Of a stretch of DNA of 49,453 nucleotides, positions 7,906 through 15,825 are shown piece by piece. A program made the position numbers and the translations under genes. Every line of letters begins with the position of its first letter. The first letter of the stretch is position 1. Source of the stretch: Rhodobacter sp. (lineage in GTDB: Bacteria > Pseudomonadota > Alphaproteobacteria > Rhodobacterales > Rhodobacteraceae); contig JASJCA010000008.1 in assembly GCA_030066215.1 (NCBI GenBank), positions 1 to 49,453 of the forward strand, in the 5' to 3' direction. The notes below the pieces were generated by a model. It had not been told where the DNA came from. It saw only the letters and a program-made list of their open reading frames with translations, and did not search any database.

Positions 7906-9576
7906 TCAACCCATCCAGTACATGTACTGCGGATACATCTCTTGGCTGATGTGGATGGCAGCCCCGCCCAGATTGGATTTCGAATGGTTCGCCAGCCCTC
8001 GGAAATAGGGTTGGATGATGACCCCCTCGTCGACCATGATTTGCTCAAGCTGTGCCATCAGGCCACGCCGCGCCTCGACATCCGGCGTGGCCAGCGCTTG
8101 CTCGACAAGCGCATCGAATTCGGAATTGGCAAAGCCCGACTCGTTCCAGGACACGCCCGAGACATAGGCCAGCGCGTAGGTCTGGATGCCAAGCGGCCGG
8201 TGGTTCCAGTTGGTCACCGAGAACGGATATTTGGCCCAGTCGTTCCAGAAGGTCGAAGACGGGATCACTGTGCGCTTCACGTTGATACCTGCATCGCGTA
8301 GCTGCGCGCCAATAGCGTCGGCGGTCGCCTTCCAGAAGGCGGAGTCGAGCGAAATCAGCTCGTGCTCGAACTCAGCCATGCCAGCATCGGCCATCAAAGC
8401 GGTCGCCTGGGCCGGGTCGTACACTGCCGGACCAATATCGGCGTAATCGGGATGGACCTTCGAGACATGGTGGTTCTCGCCAACTGCGCCCAGACTGTTG
8501 TAGGCGAGCTCAAGTACCGTTTCGTTCTTAACGGCGAGAGCCAAAGCCCGACGAACGCGGACGTCGGCGTAAGGCGTGGTGCCGTCCACTTCGGCCAATT
8601 GATTGGTGCGCGCCAGGACCACCGCCCCGGTGGTCACCGTGTGCTTGGTCCATCCGTCGAGGCTGTCAAAGGCGGGGATGAAATCGCCTTCGGTGTCGTA
8701 GGTCACGTCAAACTCGTCGGCCTCGGCGCCGGCAAAATGCGCCGACGGGTCGGATCCGAAATCGATCCCCTCGATCCGGTCCATCCAGGCGCCGTTGCCG
8801 GCGTTCCACCAGCTATGGTCTGGGTTGCGCACCAGCGCCCAGGCCTCGCCGACCGAGTAGAATTCCGGCAGGTATGCGCCGGTGCCGATCGGGTTGTCGA
8901 CCATCGACAGCTCGTCAAAGCTTTCGTGAACGATGGCGGCCGGGTAATCGGCCATACCGGCGATCAGCGAGATGTCGGGCCGCGGCAGAGCGATGCGGAC
9001 GGTCAGGTCGTCTAGCGCCGTGACCGCGCCCGCCATCATCTTGCCCGTGCCCTCATCGACGATGGTTCCAAAGCGGATCGACATCGAGTTCGCCTCGACG
9101 GTGCTGTCGCACCAACGCTCGATATTGCGGACCACATCGGCAGACGTGAACGGATCGCCGTTGTTCCAGGTCACGCCGGGTCGCACGCGCAGTGTGTATT
9201 CAGTGGCGTCGGCGTTGATTTCCCAGCTCTCCAGCAGTGACGGCGTGAAGCTGCCGTCGGAATTGTACTGGACGAGGTACTCGAGCCACCCGCGGGTGAA
9301 GTTGGCCAGGCTGTTGAAGTCGAACTTGCGCGGGTCGCGCATGGTGACGATTTCCTGCTGGATGCGCACGGTGCCGCCCATCTGCGGAGTGCCCTGCGCC
9401 CGCGCCGGCGCGGGCAGGCCCAACATGGCATAAGCCGCGGCAACGGATGCGCCAAAGCTGGTCGCGGTCGCGAGGAACTCTCGCCGGGTTTGCCCACATC
9501 CAGATGCGCGGGCCGTGCACGCGGAGGTTTCCAGATGCGTCGGCAAGGCGGCGGTTGATTTGTCTGTCTTGGCCAA
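7906..9576 (-). CDS. Tat-exported oligopeptide/dipeptide-type ABC substrate-binding protein (orphan)
   Basis: 556 aa, the usual size of SBP_bac_5 (DppA/OppA) proteins. The N-terminus is long, with a twin-arginine motif TRREFLATAT near residue 30, a hydrophobic stretch and an ARAQ cleavage region. Family landmarks follow: LLESWEINADATEYTLRVR, GVTWNNGDPFTSADVVRNI, NPIGTGAYLPEF and, at the end, FANSEFDALVEQALATPD and GLMAQLEQIMVDEGVIIQPY. It would bind a peptide, nickel chelate or other small organic ligand outside the membrane. No permease or ATPase adjoins it. A matching permease/ATPase set without a visible binding protein lies at the right end of the window, but the two are about 37 kb apart. 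Confidence 0.88.
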   Translation of the reverse strand: MAKTDKSTAALPTHLETSACTARASGCGQTRREFLATATSFGASVAAAYAMLGLPAPARAQGTPQMGGTVRIQQEIVTMRDPRKFDFNSLANFTRGWLEYLVQYNSDGSFTPSLLESWEINADATEYTLRVRPGVTWNNGDPFTSADVVRNIERWCDSTVEANSMSIRFGTIVDEGTGKMMAGAVTALDDLTVRIALPRPDISLIAGMADYPAAIVHESFDELSMVDNPIGTGAYLPEFYSVGEAWALVRNPDHSWWNAGNGAWMDRIEGIDFGSDPSAHFAGAEADEFDVTYDTEGDFIPAFDSLDGWTKHTVTTGAVVLARTNQLAEVDGTTPYADVRVRRALALAVKNETVLELAYNSLGAVGENHHVSKVHPDYADIGPAVYDPAQATALMADAGMAEFEHELISLDSAFWKATADAIGAQLRDAGINVKRTVIPSSTFWNDWAKYPFSVTNWNHRPLGIQTYALAYVSGVSWNESGFANSEFDALVEQALATPDVEARRGLMAQLEQIMVDEGVIIQPYFRGLANHSKSNLGGAAIHISQEMYPQYMYWMG

Positions 9577-9747
9577 GTCGGGGCCCTCCCTGGTCTGCGC
9601 GCCGTCTCACAGCGCCCGAAGCGGTATAGGACACAGGCTGCTCGGTTCTAAGCGAACCCGAGCGGCTGTATGGCCCTTCCGACTGTGCCAGAGTCCGTCA
9701 GAGGCTAGTCAGGCGCGGCCGCTTTGGCAACCGCCCGGTGCCCCGGA

Positions 9748-10641
9748 TCAACGGCCCGATCGGAAGTTTGCTTGTTTCTTAGGCAAGCCAAGGGGGTCTG
9801 CCGAGTTGGCGGCGAATTCCGTGACTTCCCGGACCAGCAACGCCGGGCAGTCGCCCTCGATATCATGGCCCATACCTTCGATTTCGACGAACCGGGCGCC
9901 CGGTATTCGGTCGGCAATGTCGCGGCCATGGGGTAGGGGCAAAAGACTGTCGTCGCTGCCGTGGATTACGATGGTCGGGGTGGTGATCGTGTCGATCTCG
10001 GCGAGGTCCGTGTCCGCCGCAAGGACCGCCTGGTACTGCCGCGCCGTGCCGTTCGGGTGGTAGCATCGGTCATAAGCGCGCCCGATGAGCTCGGCGCGTT
10101 CGGCTTCGTCGAAAGGCCACCGCGGGCTTTGCCAGGCCCGGCCTGCGCGCAGTTCATGCGCGATCACGTCCTCACGCCGGTTGCTCGCCGGCTCGGTGGT
10201 GAGAAGCGCCGTTGCTTTTGGCTCGCCAGGCTCCAGGTATGGTGCGCGGCTCGACGACATCACAATTGCCGCCGACAACAGCCGTGCGGGATACCGCAGC
10301 GCCATGATCTGCAGGATCATGCCGCCCATCGAAATGCCCAATACATGGGCGCGGGCGATGTCGAGCGCATCGAGCACGCCAACCGCATCGGCCGCCATGT
10401 CCCGCAGCGAATAAACGTGCGTCGACCCTGGTCCGAGTTCATCGAATTTCTGGGACAGTCCCGCGTCGCGGTTGTCAAAGGTCACGACGTGAAAGCCGGC
10501 CTCAACGAAGCCGGACAGAAGCGCATTGGGCCAGTGGATGAGCTGTGATCCGAGCCCGCGGATTAACAGCAGCGGCGTGGCATCAAATGGTCCGTGCCGC
10601 TCGACCTCTATCGTCAGTCCGTTCGCCCGGATCGCTACCAC
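9748..10641 (-). CDS. Alpha/beta-fold hydrolase
   Basis: 297 aa. The nucleophile elbow is GISMGG with Ser104; the acid is probably Asp230 or Asp231 (IHGSDDSLLP) and the base His259 (EGMGHD). The N-terminal half carries the oxyanion-loop motif LIRGLG and TFDNRDAGLS. The sequence looks like esterase/epoxide-hydrolase/haloperoxidase-like proteins; many annotated relatives hydrolyse esters or lactones. No signal peptide. The start is GTG 10641 with a strong AAGGAGG 7 nt upstream. It reads away from the GMC gene and shares the 320-bp divergent region with it. It could release an alcohol from an ester for the neighbouring pathway, but this is only inferred from position. Confidence 0.85.
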   Translation of the reverse strand: MVAIRANGLTIEVERHGPFDATPLLLIRGLGSQLIHWPNALLSGFVEAGFHVVTFDNRDAGLSQKFDELGPGSTHVYSLRDMAADAVGVLDALDIARAHVLGISMGGMILQIMALRYPARLLSAAIVMSSSRAPYLEPGEPKATALLTTEPASNRREDVIAHELRAGRAWQSPRWPFDEAERAELIGRAYDRCYHPNGTARQYQAVLAADTDLAEIDTITTPTIVIHGSDDSLLPLPHGRDIADRIPGARFVEIEGMGHDIEGDCPALLVREVTEFAANSADPLGLPKKQANFRSGR

Positions 10642-10902
10642 CCGGTTGCCTCCTTAAGCACTGGCCTTGCCGATCGGCGCCCCTACGCGCTGTCTCACAT
10701 GGCCATACCAATCATCGCCGGCGATGTCATCGATCGGCCCGTTCGGCGGCGTCTGACATTGTCCGACCAGTGCGGCCCTCATGACAGCTGTTTGAGAGGC
10801 GCCGGTGATGTGAGGCAACGTCACGGAGGTCCGCGTCTGCGTGCCGAAAGCGCTTGAGTGCCCGGTAGCAACACGGCCGCAGCGATCCTGAATTGTCGAC
10901 GC

Positions 10903-10953
10903 TTGACATGCTCGCGTGTTTTGTTCGACCTTCGTTGTAACTGTCTGGTTACA
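10903..10953 (+). promoter_or_regulatory. TetR-type operator 1 and probable promoter of the first GMC gene
   Basis: A perfect palindrome TGTAAC-TGTCTG-GTTACA lies at 10936-10953, 11 bp before the chosen start of the GMC gene. A TTGACA hexamer at 10903-10908 is a good -35 box; the -10 at 17-18 bp spacing is weak. The operator would then cover the transcription start. The same palindrome occurs in three other intergenic regions of this island. The rest of the 10642-10963 spacer shows nothing else recognisable. Confidence 0.75.
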
Positions 10954-10963
10954 GAGGGCGCTC

Positions 10964-12625
10964 GTGCCGCTTCCCGCCACTGAGTACGACTACATCGTCA
11001 CCGGGGCCGGATCCGCCGGCTGCGTTTTGGCGGCGCGGTTGTCAGAAGATCCCGACGTTTCTGTCCTGGTTCTGGAGGCCGGCGGACGGGACACGAGCGT
11101 GCTGTTTCATTGGCCGGCCGGTTTCGCCAAGATGACGAAGGGTATTGCCAGCTGGGGCTGGTCGACGGTGCCGCAGCGGCACATGAAAGACCGCAGGCTT
11201 TGGTACACGCAGGCCAAGGTGATTGGCGGCGGCAGCACGATCAACGCGCAAATCTACACCCGCGGAAACGCCAAGGATTATGACGCCTGGGCGGAAGACG
11301 AAGGCTGCGACGGATGGAGCTATCGTGAGGTTCTGCCATATTTCAAGCGCGCGGAGGGCAACGAACGTTTTGCGGATGTCTACCACGGCGATGAAGGCCC
11401 TCTCGGCGTCTCGGCGCCGCGTGGGGCCTTGCCGATCTGCGACGCCTTCATTCGGGCCGCGCAGCAATACGGCATCCCCTATAATCCGGACTTCAACGGC
11501 CGGGTGCAGAGTGGGGTCGGCTACTATCAACTGACCCAACGCGCGGTGCGCCGATCCTCGGCGGCAACGGCTTATCTGAAGGCGGCAGAACGCCGGCAAA
11601 ACCTGACGGTGCTGACCCGGACGCAGGCGACGCGCATCGCGATCGAAAACGGCCGCGCCGTGGGGGTAGAGGTCGTTCAGAACGGGGCACAGTCGACATA
11701 TCAGGCGCGCCGCGAGGTGATCGTCACGTCCGGAGCTATCGGATCGCCGCGCTTGCTGATGCTCTCGGGCATCGGGCCGGCCGATCACCTGCGATCTGTG
11801 GGGATCGATCCCGTCCACGACGTGCCGGGCGTCGGGCAGAACCTGCAGGACCACATCGACATTTGCGTGCTCGCCGAATGCACCGGGCCGCACAGCTACG
11901 ACGGTGTGCAACGCCTCGACCGCAGCATCCTGGCAGGTCTGCAATATCTCCTCTTCAAATCCGGCCCGGTGACCTCGTCGCTCTTCGAGACTGGCGGCTT
12001 CTGGTACGGCCAAGAGACCGCGCACGCGCCTGACATCCAGTTTCATTTCGGCCAAGGCTCTGGGATCGAGAAAGGCATCGCGGCGATCGACGGCGCCGGT
12101 GTGACGCTCAACAGTGCGTTCTTGCGGCCGCGGTCACGGGGCACGGTGACGCTGGCCTCGGCCGACCCCGAAGCGGCCCCGCTGATCGATCCCAACTATT
12201 GGGCCGAGCCCTATGATCTGGACATGTCGCTGCGCGGCCTGGCGATGGCGCGCGACATCCTGCGTCAGCCCGCGCTGCAGCCCTTCATCCGCAAGGAAGC
12301 TCTGCCTGGCGCCGACGTCACGGACAGGGAAGCGTTGTTCGACTACGCCTGTCGGCTCGCCAAGACCGATCATCACCCGGTCGGCACCTGCCGCATGGGC
12401 CACGGCGACATGGCCGTCGTCGGCCCTGATCTGAAGTTGCGCGGCCTCGACGGGTTACGCATCTGCGACAGCTCGATCATGCCCACAATCAACTCATCCA
12501 ACACCAACGCGCCAACGATCATGATCGCTGAAAAGGCGTCGGACCTCATTCGCGGCGTGGATCCGTTGCCCGCAACCGTCCTCGAAGATGAGCGCAATGA
12601 CGGACCGCGGCACGATATCGTCTGA
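10964..12625 (+). CDS. GMC-family FAD alcohol oxidoreductase (choline dehydrogenase-like) 1
   Basis: 553 aa from GTG 10964. The longest frame begins at 10916 but would translate through the operator; GTG 10964 has AGAGGG upstream and gives the normal N-terminus. The FAD motif GAGSAG is at 14-19, the GMC signature region around VIGGGSTINAQIYTRG, and the active-site pair is His471 (HHPVGTCRMG) and Asn515 (SSNTNAPT). Family members oxidise primary or secondary alcohols to aldehydes or ketones; relatives include choline, alkanol and polyethylene-glycol dehydrogenases. The active-site residues fall at exactly the same numbers in the second GMC protein (21400-23001), so the two are close paralogues. 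Monocistronic, under its own TetR-type operator. Confidence 0.9.
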   Translation: MPLPATEYDYIVTGAGSAGCVLAARLSEDPDVSVLVLEAGGRDTSVLFHWPAGFAKMTKGIASWGWSTVPQRHMKDRRLWYTQAKVIGGGSTINAQIYTRGNAKDYDAWAEDEGCDGWSYREVLPYFKRAEGNERFADVYHGDEGPLGVSAPRGALPICDAFIRAAQQYGIPYNPDFNGRVQSGVGYYQLTQRAVRRSSAATAYLKAAERRQNLTVLTRTQATRIAIENGRAVGVEVVQNGAQSTYQARREVIVTSGAIGSPRLLMLSGIGPADHLRSVGIDPVHDVPGVGQNLQDHIDICVLAECTGPHSYDGVQRLDRSILAGLQYLLFKSGPVTSSLFETGGFWYGQETAHAPDIQFHFGQGSGIEKGIAAIDGAGVTLNSAFLRPRSRGTVTLASADPEAAPLIDPNYWAEPYDLDMSLRGLAMARDILRQPALQPFIRKEALPGADVTDREALFDYACRLAKTDHHPVGTCRMGHGDMAVVGPDLKLRGLDGLRICDSSIMPTINSSNTNAPTIMIAEKASDLIRGVDPLPATVLEDERNDGPRHDIV

Positions 12626-12666
12626 CCGAAATCGGGTGTTGTTCATTCGCCGGATGGGCGCAGGGT

Positions 12667-13299
12667 TTAGGCCAGAACCAACCGCATCACGGTGTCGATG
12701 TTGAAGGCCAGGCGCTCCTTCAACGCAGGTTGGGTCATGAAATCGCGTTCGAAGAGAATGCCGCCGGTATAGCGGTTCGTGAGGTAGTAATATCCGATCG
12801 CGGCGATGGTTATGTTAAGCTGCACCGGATCGACCCCGACGCGAAACACGCCGCTTTCGACGCCGCGGTCAAGGATTGCACGGACCATGTTGACGAAACG
12901 GCGGCTGGCGGTGCGAAGCCGATCCGACCCTTCCAAGTGCCGGCCGCGATGCAGGTTGGCACTGTTGACCAGCGTGATGAATTCCGGGTTGTCGAGATAG
13001 TATTGCCAGGTGAAGCGCACCAGCGTTTCAAGGGCCTCACGCGGGGGCAGGTGGTCAAGCTCCAAGTCCTGCTCTGCGCTCCGGATATCGAGATAGGCCT
13101 CCTCCAGCACGACTTGGAAGAGGTCCTCCTTGCTGCCGAAGTAATGGTAGATCATCCGCTTGTTGGCTTGCGCCTTCTCGGCGATCTCGTCGACCCGAGC
13201 GCCCCCCAATCCCAGACGTGCGAACTCTGACTTGGCCGCCGCGAGAATCCGGGCCTTCGTTGCGTCCGCATCGCGCGTTCTGGGCTTGGTTTCCGCCAT
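12667..13299 (-). CDS. TetR/AcrR-family transcriptional regulator
   Basis: 210 aa. Residues about 14-61 form a TetR DNA-binding domain (ILAAAKSEFARLGLGGARVD, then the recognition segment NKRMIYHYFGSKEDLF). The C-terminal ligand domain resembles the group that controls fatty-acid and aromatic catabolism (LETLVRFTWQYYLDNPEF, LVNSANLHRGRHL, GYYYLTNRYTGGILF). It is the only TetR protein in the window and sits between two units that carry the shared palindrome, so it is the best candidate for binding it. Most TetR members repress and are released by a pathway metabolite, here perhaps an acyl-CoA or acid intermediate. The operator in its own divergent spacer suggests autoregulation. Confidence 0.9.
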   Translation of the reverse strand: MAETKPRTRDADATKARILAAAKSEFARLGLGGARVDEIAEKAQANKRMIYHYFGSKEDLFQVVLEEAYLDIRSAEQDLELDHLPPREALETLVRFTWQYYLDNPEFITLVNSANLHRGRHLEGSDRLRTASRRFVNMVRAILDRGVESGVFRVGVDPVQLNITIAAIGYYYLTNRYTGGILFERDFMTQPALKERLAFNIDTVMRLVLA

Positions 13300-13390
13300 A
13301 TTCGCACCGTCCCTCTCAATGCGGCGGAGGGTGCGCCGTTCCGGCGATCCGGCGACCGGCCCCTGTGTCCGCTTCTCCCTTATAGCCCAC

Positions 13391-13436
13391 TTGACAGCAA
13401 AGGGAACTTAAAAGTAACTAACTGGTGCGTTACCAG
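13391..13436 (+). promoter_or_regulatory. Composite TetR-type operator and promoter of the ABC-transporter operon
   Basis: TTGACA at 13391-13396 is a good -35 box reading toward the binding-protein gene. Downstream, 13413-13436 contains overlapping half-sites: GTAAC at 13414-13418, CTAAC-TGGTGC-GTTAC at 13418-13433, and a CTGGT-N5-ACCAG palindrome at 13422-13436. The first half-site is at the expected -10 position, so bound regulator should block the polymerase. The 239-bp spacer also holds the tetR promoter on the other strand. Confidence 0.65.
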
Positions 13437-13538
13437 TCGAATCGTCGGTGCGCGCTATGGGCGCCTGGCAACGACCGGTAGGGAGAAAGACGGGTCTGCG
13501 GCCTTCAAACATGGCCGATTGAAACAGGGAGGAGCCCC

Positions 13539-14648
13539 ATGTCGTTCATCAAGAAGTTCATCGAGCAGGAGACGGTCTCGCGCCGGAACTTCCTGCTGGC
13601 CTCGGCCTACGGCGTGTCCGGTGCCGCGGCGCTGCGGATGTTCGGACCGTCGCCGGTGCAGGCGATGACCTTCGCCGACCCGACCATCGCCTGGTCGTAC
13701 CGCAACCGCACCAACCCCTATTGGAACGAGATCGTCTCGGGCGGCGAGGCCTTCGTCGAAAGCCTCGGCAAGTCGAAGGAAGCGCTGACCCACCTGATCA
13801 ACGAAGGCTCGTCGGAGAAATCGCTGGCCGACGTCAAGGCGCTTTTGGCCAAAACGAACGGCGAACTGGCGCTGGCCATCGACACCAACGACGCGCCGAA
13901 CGCCCGGCCGGTGGTCGAGGCTTGTGCCGAGGCCGGGGCCTTCGTCTCGACGCTTTGGAATAAGACCGACGACCTGCATCCCTGGGACTTCGGCGACAAC
14001 TATGTCAGCCACATGTCGTGGTCGGATGAAAAACCCGCCGAGCAGACCGCGCGCATCCTGCTCGAGGCCATCGGTGGCAAAGGCGGCGTCGTTCATCTGG
14101 GCGGCATTGCCTCGAACAACCCCGCGATCGAACGTCTGCAGGGCCTGAAGAACGCGTTGGCCGATTACCCGGATGTCGAGCTTTTGGATGCGCAGCCCGC
14201 AGACTGGGACACCCAGAAGGCCAACCAGATCATGTCGTCGTTCCTGACCCGATATGGCGACGAGATCACCGGCGTGCACTGCGCCAACGACACCATTGGC
14301 TACGGAGTGTTGGAGGCGCTGCGCGCCGAGGGCATGTCGGTGCCGATCGTTACCTATGACGGCAACCCGCAGGCGGTGGAATTGGTGGCCAAAGGGGAGA
14401 TCCTGGCGACCGTCTTCACCAACCCGCACTGGGGTGGCGGCATTACCGCGTCGCTGGCCTACCACGCCGCGACCGGGGCGTTCAAACCCTCGGAAGAGCC
14501 GAACGAGCACCGGGAATTCTACGGGCCCACCATCATGGTCACGCCTGAGGATGCGCTGGAGTTTAAGGCGAACTATCTCGACAACGTGCCGACCTACGAC
14601 TGGAAAGACTACTGGGGCCCGTCGAACGGCCCGATCACGTACAAGTAA
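13539..14648 (+). CDS. Tat-exported sugar-type ABC substrate-binding protein (RbsB-like)
   Basis: 369 aa. The Tat motif SRRNFLLA at 14-21 is followed by a short hydrophobic run and a cleavage region near PVQAM. The mature part is a periplasmic-binding-protein type 1 fold of the ribose/galactose class (Peripla_BP_4): NPYWNEIVSGGEAF, ALAIDTNDAPNARPVVEAC, GGVVHLGGIASNNPAIERL, ITGVHCANDTIGYGVLEAL and IVTYDGNPQAVELVAKG. It should deliver a sugar, polyol or related small molecule to the permease/ATPase set that follows. Tat export is unusual for this fold but recurs in alphaproteobacteria. First gene of a seven- or eight-gene operon. A stem-loop after the stop probably sets its expression above that of the permeases. 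Confidence 0.88.
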   Translation: MSFIKKFIEQETVSRRNFLLASAYGVSGAAALRMFGPSPVQAMTFADPTIAWSYRNRTNPYWNEIVSGGEAFVESLGKSKEALTHLINEGSSEKSLADVKALLAKTNGELALAIDTNDAPNARPVVEACAEAGAFVSTLWNKTDDLHPWDFGDNYVSHMSWSDEKPAEQTARILLEAIGGKGGVVHLGGIASNNPAIERLQGLKNALADYPDVELLDAQPADWDTQKANQIMSSFLTRYGDEITGVHCANDTIGYGVLEALRAEGMSVPIVTYDGNPQAVELVAKGEILATVFTNPHWGGGITASLAYHAATGAFKPSEEPNEHREFYGPTIMVTPEDALEFKANYLDNVPTYDWKDYWGPSNGPITYK

Positions 14649-14658
14649 GTTGCGCGCT

Positions 14659-14684
14659 GCGCGGCTGGCCCGGTCCGGCCGCGC
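14659..14684 (+). other. Intercistronic stem-loop after the binding-protein gene
   Basis: GCGCGGC (14659-14665) pairs with GCCGCGC (14678-14684); the stem extends inward with a G-T and two G-C pairs. It lies 11 nt after the stop and has no T-run, so it is better read as an mRNA-protecting or attenuating hairpin than as a full terminator. The same arrangement follows two other binding-protein genes in this window. Confidence 0.6.
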
Positions 14685-14770
14685 GGCTTACCGGCCGCAG
14701 GCACTTCTCACGATTCGGACTGCGCTTCGTGGCCGAGGCGCTGCTTGTCGAGGGTATGGAGACCCGGATT

Positions 14771-15814
14771 ATGTCGGACATCACCGCCCAGACCGCACCG
14801 CCTGCCCGGTGGCTCACGCGCGAGCGCGTCATCAAATGGGCACCGCTTTTGGTGCTGCTTTTCCTGGTGCTGCTGTTTCCGTTCTTTGAATGGCTGGAGG
14901 ATTTCCGCGAGGCCAAGGATCACATCTACCTCGCCGATAGCCGGTTTTTTTCGATCCGAAACGCGGCCCGCATCGCCATCGCCGCAACGCCAGCTTTGAT
15001 GGTGGCGATCGGAGTGACTTTCATCATCATCATGGGCTCGATCGATTTGTCGATGGAGGGCACGGTTTCTGTCTGCGCGGTGATCTTCGCCTTCGCCTTT
15101 CTGGGTTGGGGCGGCACGCTGGCAAGCTGGGCCTGGCTGGCGATCCCGCTGGCGTTGCTCGTCGGTGCGGTCGTGGGTTGCATCAACGGGCTTGTGCATG
15201 TGCGCCTGAAGATCCCCAGCTTCATGGCCTCGCTGGCCATGGGCTTCGTCGGTACGGGTTTTGCTCTGCTGCTCACCGGGGGCGACCGGATCCGGGTTGA
15301 GGACGAGCTGTTCCGGTCGCTCCTAACGGTGCGTTGGTTCAACTTTCCGATCATGTGCTACGTGGCGCTGGCGATGCTGCTGATCGCCTGGTTCATCCAG
15401 TCGCGCACCACGCTCGGCCGGAACTTCTATGCGGTGGGCGGCGGCGAAGAACTGGCCCACGCGAGCGGCCTTAACGTCAGCCGGGTCCGCATCATGGGCT
15501 TCACGCTCGCCGGCGTGTTTTTCGCCATGGGCGCGCTCTTGGCCGTGGGCCGGATCGGTATCGCCGAGACCGCCACGGGCAACAATTTCATGTTCATCTC
15601 GATCACCGCCGTGGTCGTCGGCGGCACCGCGCTTTGGGGCGGGATCGGCGGCGTCTGGAACACGCTGGTCGGCGTCTTGATCGTCAACGTCATCAATAAC
15701 GGCATGGTGGTGATCGGGCTGCCCAACTACGTCCAGGACGGCGTGCTGGGCCTTCTGGTGATCGCCGCGGTGGTTCTGTCGACCGACCGCAAGACCGTCA
15801 GCTTCGTGAAATAG
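14771..15814 (+). CDS. Sugar-type ABC transporter permease (RbsC-like) 1
   Basis: 347 aa from ATG 14771, with GGAGA 8 nt upstream; in-frame starts at 14729 and 14756 would only add a short N-terminal tail. Multi-spanning membrane protein of the BPD_transp_2 family, with the characteristic ATPALMVAIGVTFIIIMGSIDLSMEG segment split as IIIMGSIDLSMEG near the third helix, SFMASLAMGFVGTGFALLLT, GRNFYAVGGGEELAHASGL (the ATPase-contact region) and VVVGGTALWGGIGGVWNTL. A second permease of the same family is encoded three genes on, so the channel is probably a heterodimer. It is followed after 11 nt by the ATPase gene. Confidence 0.88.
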   Translation: MSDITAQTAPPARWLTRERVIKWAPLLVLLFLVLLFPFFEWLEDFREAKDHIYLADSRFFSIRNAARIAIAATPALMVAIGVTFIIIMGSIDLSMEGTVSVCAVIFAFAFLGWGGTLASWAWLAIPLALLVGAVVGCINGLVHVRLKIPSFMASLAMGFVGTGFALLLTGGDRIRVEDELFRSLLTVRWFNFPIMCYVALAMLLIAWFIQSRTTLGRNFYAVGGGEELAHASGLNVSRVRIMGFTLAGVFFAMGALLAVGRIGIAETATGNNFMFISITAVVVGGTALWGGIGGVWNTLVGVLIVNVINNGMVVIGLPNYVQDGVLGLLVIAAVVLSTDRKTVSFVK

Positions 15815-15825
15815 GGGAGGGGCGG

